From contig NC_037689.1 of the NCBI RefSeq assembly GCF_003255815.1, positions 28,251,527 to 28,315,526 on the forward strand: a stretch of 64,000 bases of DNA, read 5' to 3'. Source of the stretch: Theropithecus gelada. Lineage: Eukaryota; Chordata; Mammalia; Primates; Cercopithecidae. A program made the translations under genes and the position numbers. Positions 1 to 11,317 of this stretch are shown piece by piece (within the stretch, counting starts at the first letter, position 1; each line of letters starts with the position of its first letter). The notes beneath the pieces were generated by a model that saw only the letters and a program-made list of their open reading frames with translations, did no database searches and was not told where the DNA came from.

Positions 1-1617
1 CGACTGTAAATCCGTCCACCAACAAAATGAATGTGTACAAAGTGCAAGCAGTTCTCCACGCCAAAAAAAAGAAAGAAATTTAAAAAATAGGTCATGGAAA
101 ACAACTGCAAGGGACTGATATTTACATTAGGATGTGAGTCTGGTAAATGGGCCATATTCTATCAACTCGCCTATCCATTTATGCAAAGAAAGTAAACAGA
201 ACTGATATTGGGAGAGGCAGCCAACTAAACTGTGGCACCATGTGCGTTTTCCACCTTGCATTTGTCATTTTCATGAATCGGGGAGCCCCAGGTTTAAGAA
301 TGAAGTTCTTTTCCTTCATTGTAGCTCCTTGAACTCCACACATTGTTATTACTATTATTATTATTATTATTATTATAACTTCCTAAATGCTCTGCTTTGG
401 CACTCTTCACTTACTTCCTTTATCCCTGTGATAGCAATGCCAGCAACGGCTGCCTACTCCTCTTACAAATCCCTTGATAAAACTCACATATTACGCTGAG
501 CCTCGAAGCACTGTTTGCATTGCGGCTCCTATCTGCTCACTTGAGTGTTTTGCCAAAGTGGCGTGCAGTCGAGAAGGGTGTTTACTGCTGGCGGTGAGGA
601 TGCCGTCTGCTTAGGTTGGGTAAACTACTCACAGAGCTGCACTGGGGGACACACAGGGATCTTCCTTGCACACTACCTGTTCAGAGTGAAAGGGTACAGT
701 GTGTGGCAGATGACAAAGACTCGTCATCTCTAAGTTATCAGCTGCAAGGAGGGTGCTTAGAAAATTGTTCCCTCTCTCTCTCTCTCTCTCTCTTTCAGTA
801 TGAATTGAGAATGAATTGTCTCTGGGTTTCCTTGGTCACCCACTGGCTGGTCCAGTTGGAAGGAGAAGAAAAGCTGAATCTCAAAATGATGCACAGAGAG
901 GGAGGTTTGCCAGGGACAGTAACTGAGAATGAGAAAACCCAGCCTGGACTCCCCTATCCAAACTCTCTTTTCTCTCATGCTCCCTGAAGAAGGAGAGAGG
1001 GGATGAGGGAAGAATGATCCTAGAGCCAGATCCATAGCTCTGAGGTTTTTTCCTAAAAGGAGGTTGGGATTTTTGTGGGAACAAGTAAAAGAGGAAATGC
1101 TCTCCTGAGAGATCTGAATCTAAAGATAGAAGAAGCAGTAAGGGTTTTGTTTTGGCTTGATTTGGGTTTGTTTGTTTGCTTTTTGAATTAAAGAAAAAAA
1201 ATAGGAACCCTGAAGTTTGAAAACATTCTCCTATTGTTATAGTTCCCTGTAGTTAACTGTAACATAAGCAACAACCTCAAATTATTAGTAAGAACAAATT
1301 TAATCATGCATATAGCAACAATTCAACAAATACTGTTAATGATTAGCGACTGGCAGGTAAGTAAACTGCTTGCAAAGATAGCCTTGCTATGCACGATCAT
1401 AATTATTTGCATACACCAGTTTGACCTTGACAGTGAGGAGTACAAACTATCGGCTTGGCACTGACCTCTCATAGTTCACATGTTTCTGTTGCTTATGTGG
1501 AAGGAGAATATCTTCTCCAGGGGTGCTAGGAACCAGGGAGTTTAGGTAATGATTAGCAACAAGGCAAGCTATGAATGATCAAAGCCAGAGCTAGAAGAAA
1601 CAACATAAACATTATAT
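1..1617. other. Unassigned AT-rich sequence with two small microsatellites
   Basis: I recognise no gene or dispersed repeat. An ATT trinucleotide run lies at about 344-377 and a TC run at about 771-795. Frames of up to 123 residues occur but run through the TC tract, resemble no known protein, and lack a convincing promoter or splice context. Confidence 0.5.
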
Positions 1618-1852
1618 TTACATCCTGGGCAACATAGTGAGACTCTGTCTCTACAAAAAAAAAAAAAAAAATAGGAGAAGTTAGCCAGAAGTAGTGGTGT
1701 ATACCTGCTGTTCCAGCTACTTCTGAAGCTGAAGCGGGAGGATTGCTTGAGCCCAGGAGGTTAAAGGTGCAATGAGCTGTCATTGCACCACTGCACTCTA
1801 GTCTGGGTGACATAGCAAGAGCCAGAAAAAAAATAAAAATAAAAATAAAAAT
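1618..1852 (+). mobile_element. 5'-truncated old Alu (AluJ-like)
   Basis: Homology starts inside the left arm (CTGGGCAACATAGTGAGAC), continues through the middle A-run at about 1656-1671 and the right arm (CACTGCACTCTAGTCTGGG), and ends in an AAAAAT-type tail. The heavy divergence and missing 5' end point to an old copy. Confidence 0.85.
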
Positions 1853-2810
1853 AGACACTACATATAGGAAGCAATGGTAGAGTGGACAGGATTGTGATGG
1901 GCATAAGAGAAACCTCCATCTCCCCCTAACAGCTAGACAGAGGTAATCTATGGGGGTTATTTTGGTTAATGTATAGCAATTACTTCCCATGCCTGTAAAT
2001 GTTATAGCTTCTGCTTTCCAGATAAAGAAATGAAGCCTCAAAGGACATGTAACTTTTTCAAAAGATACACAGTAGCTTTGTTCCTAGCCTAAGTTCCATA
2101 CCTTCGTTCCTAGCCTAAGTGAGAAGACAGCTGTCATTTCCTGCAGATGACTGAGTTCTGCTGGTTTAAAGTGTTGACCAATTTTTTTTTTCTTATCAAG
2201 TGATTCTTGGCACTTTGATTTAACAATACCTTAACTCGTAAAGCATTATCCAAAGCTGTTAGAAAATCTTGTCATATAGCATCCAGTGAACTGCCATTGT
2301 CTCCAGTGGCAACAGTATCTTTTAACATCCCTTGTAATGGTGCTTTAACAAAAACCTCTGCCTCCTAAATCCTTGCTGGCTATTTCTAACAAAATAGCCT
2401 TTCTGAGGTGGTCTCTCAATCTGTTTTACAAAATTGTCTAAAATATTTCCCCCACAATGGTGAAAGTTATAAAGCTCATTATTGACCTTCTTATTGAAAA
2501 ATGGCATTATACATGTCACTTTGGAGGTTTGAATAAGTCAACAGAAATGCAAAGATAGAATTCAGGTTATAGAAAAGTGAAAGTGTTTGATTTCCTGTTT
2601 TTTGTCTTTTTTTTTTTTAAATAACTAATTCATCTTTTAAGACCATTTTTTAGTCTTTTCTCCTGCATGGTTTCTAATCCACTGTGAAAATTAAGGTTAA
2701 TTCTAAGCTCTATCTGGTGAGATAACGAGAATGGGAGACGTGGTTTTTACTGTGTATGTGAACAACCATTTCAGTAAGAAATAGTCTGATGAACTAAAAG
2801 AGAGAGATCA
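1853..2810. other. Unassigned sequence
   Basis: No gene or clear repeat family seen. It contains a 15-bp direct repeat (GTTCCTAGCCTAAGT) at 2080-2094 and 2106-2120. Several T-runs occur. Confidence 0.4.
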
Positions 2811-2880
2811 GAATGCGGCCATAGACAGAACTGGCTCAGTCCATTTAGTGATGTTCACATCAGCTATGTGCATCAGAAAA

Positions 2881-3602
2881 GTCAATACCGCATACCTGCC
2901 CAAATAAGTGAGTGATCACAGGCAAACACACCCAAAGAACCACCACCAAAGTCCAAACATTAAGCACTGCATGCATCTCCAAGCACCCATGTATTTGTCC
3001 ATTCTCACAATGCTATAAGTACTTATCCGAGACTAGGTAATTTATAAAGCAAAGAGGCTTAATGGACTCAGAGTTCTATAGGGCTGAGAAGGCCTCAGGA
3101 AACTTACAATCATGGCAGAAAAGGAAGCAAACACATCCTTCTTCACATGGCAGCAGCAACGAGAAGTGCAGTTTGAAGGGAGGTTAATCCCCTTATAAAA
3201 CCATAAGATCTTGTGAAAACTCATTCACTATCACGAGAAAAGTGTGGAGATAACTGCTCCCATGATTAAATTACCTCCCACTGGGTCCCTTCCACAACAT
3301 ATGGGGATTATGGGGACTAGAATTGAAAATGAGATTTGGGTGGGGACACAGCCAAACCATGTCAACCCACCTCCATATTTCCTTCCAATAATTACCACTA
3401 CCCAATGCCAAAATAATTACATTTTAATACCATAGATTGGGTTTGTCTGTTTCAAACTCTATATAAATGGAATGATGCAATATTTATTATTATAAATGTC
3501 TTCTTTTACTTAACCTTATGTTTCTGAGATGTAGCCACATTGTTGTATAAACTGGGTAGTTTATTCATTTTTTACCTCTGTATACTATTCTTTTGTATGA
3601 AG
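2881..3602 (-). mobile_element. Old L1 3'-region fragment, copy A (interrupted by an LTR)
   Basis: The complement strand resembles the 3' end of an old L1M-type LINE; the visible plus-strand signature is TATATAAATGGAAT followed by a CTTTTACTTAAC block. The 2990-3364 LTR interrupts it. The same segment recurs at 4271-4610, and the two copies share private differences such as AATGCCAAAATAATTAC. Local duplication therefore fits better than two independent L1 insertions. Confidence 0.6.
2990..3364 (-). mobile_element. Solitary MaLR LTR (THE1/MST type)
   Basis: A 375-bp LTR on the minus strand, matching THE1/MST hallmarks: GGGACACAGCCAAACCATG at one end, TTTATAAAGCAAAGAGGCTT near the other, and an internal CAATCATGGCAGAA. 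It has a perfect 5-bp target-site duplication, ACCCA at 2985-2989 and 3365-3369. No internal retroviral sequence adjoins it, so it is a solo LTR. The related segment at about 4400 lacks the LTR and represents the empty site. Confidence 0.88.
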
Positions 3603-4270
3603 AATGCGGCCTTACAGAGAACTGACTCAGTCGATTTAGTGATAACTGTCAACGTCAGCATTATATTGGCTCTTCAGAGGGAAATAATTGCATTAGTCAC
3701 TGTGAATAGACACAAATACTAGCCTTTCTTATTTGCTTTTTCCCTTTAGTGGTCAGACTAAGAAAAGAGTTAGTTGAGTGTCAGTGATTCTATTCAATTA
3801 ACCATCCAAAAAACTGTACCACAATATAAACAAACAAACGTCTCCATTATGGAAATCTGATTAGAGAAAACAGATCGAATTTATATCCTCCTTAGCCTCT
3901 TGCCCCACCTAGTTTCAAATCACTGAGCACATCAAGTTTCAGAACTTTCCATATGAATAGGAATGAGTTGAAAATCAGGCCACGTGTAAAGCTGCAGTTT
4001 CTGGAAAAAAATTAAAAAGTACATTGTTGTACCTTTGCAGTCTTGCCTAAAGCTAAAAGGGAAAAGAACATTCCATTCAGACCAGAAAGGGGAAGAGAGG
4101 GAGAAAATAAATTTCCTAGAAAACTCGTAAAACTTCTGGTTTACCTTAGGTCTGAAATGCAAGTAAGATTTTATTTTCTACAAAAATCAGCCCTTAGGTC
4201 CATAATGTATATGGTGACAGGTGATTGGTTTAATCAAGTGGCATTAAAAAGTTATGTTTTTGTTGATGTG
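3603..4270. other. Start of second duplicated copy plus unassigned DNA
   Basis: The first 65 bases (GAATGCGGCC at about 3602) repeat the start of the copy-A segment at about 2812. The following roughly 600 bp to 4270 has no counterpart in copy A and no recognisable repeat. It was either deleted from copy A or inserted in copy B. Confidence 0.45.
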
Positions 4271-5533
4271 TGACATTGAAGAAAAGTGCACACAGCGTAC
4301 CTACACAGGTAAGTGAGTGATCACAAGGTAAACACACCGACAGAACCACCACCAAAGTCAAAAAAAGGAAGCACTGCGTGCATCTCAAAGCACACTCCCA
4401 TAGTCCCTTCCAATAATTACCACTCCCCATGCCAAAATAATTACATCCTGGTTTGTTTGTTTTCAAACTCTATATAAATGGAATAACACAGTATTTATTA
4501 TTCTGTCTAGCTTCTTTCACTTAACATTATGTTAGTGAGACCTAGCCACATTGTTGTATAGACTGGGTAGTTTATTCATTTTTATCTCTATATACTATTC
4601 TGTTGTATGATGACACCTCAATTTATTTATTCGTTCTACTGTTGACAAATCTCTAAGTTTTTTCCTGTTCTTGGCTTTTATGTATAGTGATTATATTAGG
4701 CCATTCTTGCATTGCTATGAAGAAATATTAAAAAGTAATTTATAAAGACTGGATAATTTACAAAGAAATATGAAATATTAAGCAGTAATTTATAAAGACT
4801 GGTAATTTATAAAGGAAAGAGGTTTAATTGGCTCACAGTTCTTCAGGTTGTACAGGATGCATGGTGCCGGCATCTGCTCGGCTTCTGGGGAGGCCTCAGG
4901 AAACTTACAATCATGGCAGAAGATGAAGGGGAAGCTGGCATGTTGCATGGCTGAAGTAACAATAAAGAGAGAGAGGGGAGGTGCTACACATTTTTAAACA
5001 GTCAAATCTCCTGAGAACTCACTCACTATCATGAGAGCAGCACCAAGAGGATGGTGCTAAACCATTCATGAGAAATCTGCCCCCATAATCCAATCACCTC
5101 CCACCTGGCCCCTTCTCCAACATTAGGATTACAATTTGACATGGGATTTGGGTAGGGACACAGATCCAAACCATAGCACCAATGCTATGAACATTTTGAA
5201 CCAATCTTTTGGCGCACATAAACACACATTTCTATCTGGTATATACTAAGGAGTGGAATCTTTGAAGAATGGTCAGCTTCTTCAAGCTTCTTCTATGGTC
5301 AGCTTTTTAAGACACAGCCAAATAATTTTCCAAAGGGTGTGCTCCCTTTCTGGTAACTCCCATCCCTCCAGCAATGTATGTGAAGTCTGATTTTTCTGTA
5401 TCTTCGCTAATACTTGATGATGTCAATCTTTCTCATTTTAGTCATTTTGGTGGTGGTGTAGATGTCTCCCTCCTTGTGGTTTTAATGCAAATTTCTCCAA
5501 TACTTGATGAGTTTCAGTACCATTTTCACGTGT
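4271..5533 (-). mobile_element. Old L1 3'-region, copy B (interrupted by an LTR)
   Basis: The same L1M-like minus-strand segment as copy A, but it continues further into the L1 body after the 4692-5178 LTR: TGCTATGAACATTTTG, then TACTAAGGAGTGGAAT, then GTGGTTTTAATGCAAATTTC. It ends where another LTR fragment begins at 5534. Coding capacity is destroyed. Confidence 0.65.
4692..5178 (-). mobile_element. MaLR LTR (MSTA-like) with internal duplication
   Basis: The minus-strand LTR ends with CAGATCCAAACCATAGCA. It contains GGGGAGGCCTCAGGAAACTT and CTCACTCACTATCATGAGA, both typical of MSTA. It is longer than usual because the block AGTAATTTATAAAGACTGG occurs twice, at about 4734 and 4783. It sits inside the copy-B L1. 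A clear target-site duplication was not found. Confidence 0.85.
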
Positions 5534-5585
5534 TGTATTAGACCATTCTTGCACTGCTGTAAAGAAATACCTGAGACTGGGTAAA
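5534..5585 (-). mobile_element. 52-bp remnant of an MST-type LTR
   Basis: The sequence from GTATTAGACCATTCTTGC to CCTGAGACTGGGTAA is the terminal part of an MST LTR in minus orientation. It stops abruptly and is followed directly by an Alu body lacking its own tail. The join looks like a deletion junction. Confidence 0.75.
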
Positions 5586-5815
5586 GTCACTGCAGCCTTG
5601 ATGTTCTGGGCTTAAGCGATTCCCCCATCTCTAGAGTAAGTAACTAGGACCACAGGCGTGTGCCACCACATCCAGCTAAATTTTGTATTCTTTTTGTGGA
5701 GGCAAGTTCTTTCTATGTTGTCCAGGCTGCTCTCAAAATCCTGGACTCAAGTGATCCTCCCACTTCAGCCTCCCAAAATACTGGGATTACAGGTGTGAGC
5801 CACTGCATCTGACTT
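5586..5815 (-). mobile_element. Truncated Alu (AluJ-like)
   Basis: It begins within the right arm (TCACTGCAGCCTTGATG) without the expected poly-T. It proceeds through CCTCCCAAAATACTGGGATT to GTGTGAGCCACTGCATCTG. The minus-strand poly-A end is missing, consistent with deletion at the junction with the LTR remnant. Confidence 0.85.
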
Positions 5816-8329
5816 AATTAATTCCTTTCTCTTAAGGCTTTCCCTCTAATAAAATACACTAATACTTTTTAAACAGAACCAGTATCAGTCACTTATAACT
5901 TAGTACGATTAAGCTATAAAATTCATCTCATTTATATGATGTTAGGAATACCAAAAATTTACTGTGTACCTATTAAGGGAAGAAAAGCAGACCAAAAGGC
6001 AAGTTGGAGAAAATAAAAGATAATTTCAGCCTACCTCAATAATGGGCAAATTGCCAAATTTTGCAACATACTACTGGGTAAAAGAGATTAAATCATTCAT
6101 TCTATAGCAGTTCAAATAATATGAGTAAGAACTATTAGAATAATGAAGAGAACAATTCAATAAGCACTGTTCATTGTTAAATACTGACAGGTGAGAATTC
6201 ATTGCCTTCAGAACTCATCTGACTATAGCTCATAACTTTGCTTCCACAGAGGAACAAAAATCTCACACAACTTTTCACACTAGCATAGATTGTCATATAT
6301 AAAATAAGAATGGCATTATAAAGTGGGGTATAGGGGTAATATAGGAGTAATTAGTTGGATTTATTTTAAACTGTATGTCTTCACCAGTTTGTAGGATTCT
6401 TATGAAAAATGAATCATGATTTTGTGTAAACTTCCTGACAATATTCAGTTTGGACCTCTATTACATTACATTTTCTTAGCCCAATTATTTTCATAAATGC
6501 TTCATTTAAATAAAATATGATTCCTTAATGAAGAAAATCTGAGTAAACTATTATATTTTTATATGAACGAAATGAATAAGCATTGGCAAAGAAAGCATAA
6601 ATTATTAATTCAAGGTTACACATAGTTTTCAGGGCTACATTCACTAATACATAAAGTCTTTCAAAAAATATTTTTATTGTTCTGTTAAAAAATAAACCCT
6701 TTGGTTTTTTGAATAATTTTTTGACCAGATTAAAAATTGATCAGCTTTTGCTCTGGAAAATAATAAAATCTGTAGCAAGGCTAAAAGATTGATTTGTGGT
6801 GACTGTTACAGACAATGAATGTAGAGATGAAATAAGAGATGTTTTTTCTTTCTTCATCTATATTCAAATCTACCCTTTATGTGAAAGTTGAGTGAGGTTC
6901 ATTAGTGTTATGTTTACAGGTGCTAGATTATATATGAATTATATATGATTGCCAAGAATTTCCCATTTAGGGCTTGCATTTGCACCTGGAGACTTTTATC
7001 TATTTTTTAAATTAAGCCTAAAATGCATTTCACTCTCAACTCCACCAGTGAATTTTTAAAAATGGATATTGGCAGAGGAGGAATAGCAGGGGTGACAGAG
7101 ATTAATTCCAGTGACAGAATGGGCTTTAAATAAACAGAAAATAGTAATGTGAGGAAATATACAACCACCATCTTATTTGCTGTATCCCACTCTGGAGAAA
7201 TTCCTTTCTTATCAATACATGTTGTTGTAAAATAATCTTGCAGACTTAAATTTCCGAAGACAGGGGGCTTTTGTGCATCCACCCAGTTCAAAATTGCTTT
7301 CAAGGGAGCTGGCATGCTGAGGCAATTTTCCAGGCAATAAGTTGGAATTTCCCAATTTCACCTAAAGGAGAAAACAGAAATACTTGAAATCTATTATGTC
7401 TTGCTCAAGTTGGTGATGGAGTGATCTCTCTGATTTACAAAGTCCCCTGTCTAGAAACTCTAGTCGCCATTCTATTTTTTACTTCAGGATTTTTTAACCC
7501 AATGGCTATTTTTAAGACCTATCATTGGAAATAGAGAAAGACAGAAATACATTTGGGCAAAGAACAAGGAAGGGAGGCATTGGCAGACATGAAGAAAAGT
7601 GTTCACACTTTAGAAAAGATTAACAGGAATGAGGCAAAGTCCATTTCTAAAGAGTTAACTTCCAGCTGTGGCCAGGAAGATCGCTGGATGTCTGCAGAAT
7701 GCCCTACAGTATTCTTATGAAAAACTGTATAAGGCTATCTTGTTGGAGCCACAGAACCATGGCCATCAGGGAGGAGTGGTGAATACCAAGTTTTTAAATG
7801 AGTTTTGCAGATTAAATAAATGAAAGATGTCTGACATTTTCATCTTCAACCAATCAAGTAGTCTCTTTCAGAGACCATGTTTAGTCCTGAGAGATGGAAA
7901 AGATAATAATTCCTGGTGGTAAAATGAGAAGGATGTGCAATAGGACAATGGAAGAGTAGACTAATAAGACAATGCACCATACAACACAAAAATAATTAAA
8001 CATAGACACGTTGTTTACTCAGTAAAGAATAATTAAATGCTTACTTGAAACAGGTGCCTTGTATGGTAGGAGACACCTGGAAAATGATCAATTAAGATGT
8101 ATTCCTACAAACTCTTTTCCTTGAGTCCTGTTAAAAGAGTTTTTGTGATGTTAGAAGTTGAAAAGGAAATACAGCATTTCCCTCCATGTCTGAGTACTTT
8201 TCTACATATATAATGCTGCCATGAATATTTTTTTCAAGTCTAGACTCAGTTCCAGTAGGTCAGTTCCTGGTATCTCACACTCTCCTAGAGTCTCCAAATA
8301 ATGAAAATAATCTTTTAAAACTGAAATTA
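5816..8329. other. Unassigned AT-rich sequence
   Basis: About 2.5 kb in which I recognise no gene, LTR, Alu or L1. A 102-codon minus-strand frame at 7007-7315 matches no protein I recognise and has no visible splice or promoter context. I treat it as chance. Confidence 0.4.
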
Positions 8330-8540
8330 TGACCTTGTTTCTAAAACACCTACTCTATGCCAGGAAATGTGTTATGGACTTTATGTAAAATCTGTTTTAT
8401 TCAGATAACCTTTAAAATCATCCTGCATGGTATGGATCATTTATTGTGTCTTTACAGAAGGGGAATCTGAATGGAAAATAATTTAATGTATCTAAACTTC
8501 CAAGAAAGGACTAAAGAATCTGAACTCAGTCTATCTTAGG
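8330..8540 (-). mobile_element. MIR SINE
   Basis: Degenerate MIR features in minus orientation: ACCTACTCTATGCCAGGAAA, then TTTAAAATCATCCTGCATGG, then a TTACAGAAGGGGAATCTGA block corresponding to the conserved MIR core. Confidence 0.65.
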
Positions 8541-8598
8541 CAAAACTGAAGCTCTTTTAACTTGTCTGCCTCTAATGGATTCACAATCAGGTACCCAG

Positions 8599-8970
8599 TG
8601 ATATGACCTGGCTCTGTGTTCCCACTCAAATTTCATCTTGAATTGCAATCTGAATTGTAATCCCCACCTGTTCGGGGAGGGACCTTGCGAGAGGTGATTA
8701 GATCATGGGGGCAGTTTCCCCATGCTCTTCCTGTGATAGTGAGTGAGTTCTCATGAGATCTGATGGTTTTATCAGGGGCTTTTCTCCACTTCACTCCGCA
8801 CTTCTTCCTGCCGCCAAGTGAAGAGGACATGTTTGCTTCCCTTTCCGACATGATTGTAAGTTTCCTCAGGCCTCCCAACTTGGGGAACTGTGAGTCAGTG
8901 AAACCTCTTTCCTTTATAAATTACCCAGCCTTGGAAGTTCTTCACAGCAGTGTGAGAACAGACAAATACA
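8599..8970 (+). mobile_element. Solitary MaLR LTR (MSTB-like)
   Basis: A plus-strand LTR starting TGATATGACCTGGCTCTGTG and ending GAGAACAGACAAATACA. The MSTB-type middle is present (GAGATCTGATGGTTTTATCA, CTTCTTCCTGCCGCCAAGTG, TTTATAAATTACCCAGCC). Its 372-bp length is normal. Flanks CCCAG and CCAAA are at best a degraded target duplication. Confidence 0.88.
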
Positions 8971-9065
8971 CCAAAGAAGACTGAAAACAAATTTTCTTCT
9001 TCCCTTTTCCTTTTCAACACAGTCATGACATTATATTGCAATGATAGGAGAGAAGGCATGATTTA

Positions 9066-9105
9066 AAACAATGGTTCTCAAATTTGAACATGCATCAGAA
9101 ACAGT
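9066..9105. mobile_element. Short MER20-like hAT fragment
   Basis: AATGGTTCTCAAATTTGAAC followed by ATGCATCAGAAAC resembles the terminal part of MER20-type nonautonomous hAT elements. It is only about 40 bp long, so the assignment is weak. Confidence 0.4.
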
Positions 9106-9915
9106 GAGAATGGGAGTCCACAAGCTTTTTCTGTAAAAAGCCAGACAATAAGTGTTTCTCATTTTGCAGTTCATATAGTCTCTATCACAATTATTCAACT
9201 GTGCTCTTGTAGCACTAGAGCAGTCACAGCTAATACAAAGTGAATGAGTGATTGTATTCCAACAAACCTTTATTCATGGACATGAAATTTGAATTTCGTA
9301 TAATTTCCATGTGTTATGAATTATTCTTCTTCTTTGTAATTTTCCCCAATCATTTAAAACTGTGAAAATTATTCTTAGTTCAGAGGCATGAAAAAGCAAG
9401 TGGTGGTTCTGCTACCAAAAAGGGGTCCGGATCCAGACCCCAAGACAGGGCTCTTGGACCTCATATAAGAAAGAATTTGAGGTGAGTCCATAGAGTAAAG
9501 TGAAAACAAGTTTTTAAGAAAGTAAAGGAATAAAGAATGGATAATCCATAGGCAGAGCAGTGGCTTGAGCTGCTGGACTGAGTATACTTATAGTTATTTC
9601 TTGATTGTATGCTAAACAAGGTTTGGATTATTCATGAGTTTTCCAGGAAAGGGGTGGGCAATTCCTGGAACTGAGGGTTCCTCCCCTATTTAGACCATAT
9701 AGGGTAACTTCCTGATGTTTCCATGGCATCTGTGAACTGTCGTGGCACTTGTGGTAGTGTATTTTAGCATACTAATGCATTATAATTAGCATATAATGAG
9801 CAGTGAGGAAGACGAGAGATCACTTTTGTCACCATCTTGGTTTTGGTGGGTTTTGGCGGCCTTCTTTACTGCAACAGTTCAGGTTTGGTCCCCACAGGAG
9901 AACCATTCATCTACA
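9106..9915 (-). mobile_element. hAT-type DNA transposon fragment split by an LTR
   Basis: The pattern GAGTCCACAAGCTTTTTCTG, TTTGCAGTTCATATAGTC, ACCTTTATTCATGGACATG belongs to a common nonautonomous hAT family. The same family occurs in the opposite orientation at 62973-63540. It is interrupted at 9410 by an LTR, and the element appears to resume at 9877 (AGGTTTGGTCCCCAC). Confidence 0.6.
9410..9876 (-). mobile_element. Solitary ERV1-type LTR
   Basis: A 467-bp element read on the minus strand, starting TGTTGCAGTAAAGAAGG and ending GGTAGCA. It contains a CTTTATTCC/CTTTACTTTCTT polyadenylation-side region and the GGGGTCTGGATCCGGACCCC block typical of ERV1 LTRs. A 4-bp target duplication GTTC flanks it (9406-9409 and 9877-9880), the usual size for gammaretrovirus-like elements. 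Subfamily not assigned. Confidence 0.78.
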
Positions 9916-10229
9916 TGGTTGATGAAGAAAACAGGTCAAAAATCAGTAGCTTATGGGCCAGTTCTTCTTCAATAAAGTGCTGATATTTCTATTATTTTCA
10001 TATTATTTTCAAATGTGCTTGTGCTACACATACTTTCTTCTTTAATCAAATCAGTTGTCAACATTTGAAAATTTAGATATTTACATAAAATCTGAAGTTT
10101 TTGGACTTTTCTTGAAAAATACAGAGAACAAGCAATATAAAAGCTGCATTCCTGCCTGGTAATCCTTGCTCCACTCAGGAAGAGCTGATGCCCCATATGA
10201 AGAGCCATGGTCTTTTCCTAGTTGGTCAT
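9916..10229. other. Unassigned sequence
   Basis: No gene or repeat recognised. A 79-residue minus-strand frame (9969-10208) looks like chance. Confidence 0.4.
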
Positions 10230-10605
10230 TGTATTACTTCATTCTTATACTGCTAAAAAGAACTTACCTGAGACAGGGTAATTTTGAAGAAAAGAGGTTT
10301 GATTGACTCACAGTTCTGCAGGCTGAGCAGGAAGCATAGCCGGTAGGCCTCAGGAAACTTACAGTAATGGCAGAGGCAAAGGAAAAGCAAGCACATCTCA
10401 CCATGGCACAGGAGGGGAGAGAGTGAAGCGAGTCAGTGTGACACAATTTTAAACAACCAGACCTTGTGAGAACTCACTATTATGAGAACAGCAAGGGGGA
10501 AATCCAGCCTCGTGATCCAATCACCTCCCAGCAGGCCCTCCCCCAATACTAGGGATTACAATTCAACATGAGATTTGGTTGGGGACACAGAGCCAAACCA
10601 TATCA
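10230..10605 (-). mobile_element. Solitary MaLR LTR (MSTA/MSTB-like)
   Basis: A minus-strand LTR ending GGGGACACAGAGCCAAACCA and TATCA. It has a perfect 5-bp target-site duplication, GTCAT at 10225-10229 and 10606-10610. Internal features include GAGGTTTGATTGACTCACAG and AGGCCTCAGGAAACTTACAG. Length 376 bp, no internal retroviral sequence. Confidence 0.9.
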
Positions 10606-10762
10606 GTCATTCTCGTCCTTTATTTATCTGACCTCTGTGGTTTTCCTTCACCATTCCTAAAGTACACTAATAGAGAAGGAACACTCTACCGTACATCAGA
10701 GAACTTATTAAATAACACATCATTTGTGCCAGGCATGGAGTCATATATCATATAGATATATA

Positions 10763-11271
10763 CAGATGACCCTAGAACAATGTAGGTTTGAGCTACATGG
10801 GTCCACTTATACACAGATTTTTTTCAATAAATATGTTGGAATTTTTTTTTGGAGATTTGTGACAATTTTTAAAAACTCACAGATAAATTGCATGGCTAGA
10901 AATATTGAAAAAAATAGAAAAAAGACCTGTCATTAATGCATAAAATATATTCATGTCATGAATGCATAAAACACAAACATTTGTTAACACATATGCATAA
11001 CACGTACATATGATGAACAGTTGGCTAGCACATACATGTGTGTATAATATAAACAGTTAACACATATGTATGTATTAACCAACAGTTTAGTTATAAACAT
11101 ACATATGATAAACAGTCGGTTAACACATATGGGTATGTTATCAGTGAGACTTCTGGGCAACAGGAGGCTGTAAGTAGTTAAGTTTTTGGGGGAAGTCAGA
11201 AGTTATATGCAGATTTTCAACTGTGCAGAAGGTCAGCACCCCTAACACTTGCATTGTTCATGGGTCAGTTG
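10763..11271 (+). mobile_element. Tigger2-like (pogo/Tc1-mariner) nonautonomous element
   Basis: The terminal inverted repeats are CAGATGACCCTAGAACAATG (left) and CATTGTTCATGGGTCAGTTG (right). TA dinucleotides abut both ends at 10761-10762 and 11272-11273. GGGTCCACTTATACACAGAT followed by TTTTTTCAATAAATATG is characteristic of Tigger2/MER2. The middle is replaced by imperfect repeats of an AACAGTT..TAACACATATG motif. No transposase coding remains. Confidence 0.85.
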
Positions 11272-11317
11272 TATATAATTGTATTCATTTACACATTGGC
11301 CAGCTGTGTAGGCATAG

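Noticed and set aside
7007..7315. 102-codon minus-strand open frame in non-repetitive DNA
   Set aside because: No recognisable domain, no supporting promoter, splice or codon-bias signal, and a length expected by chance in 64 kb.
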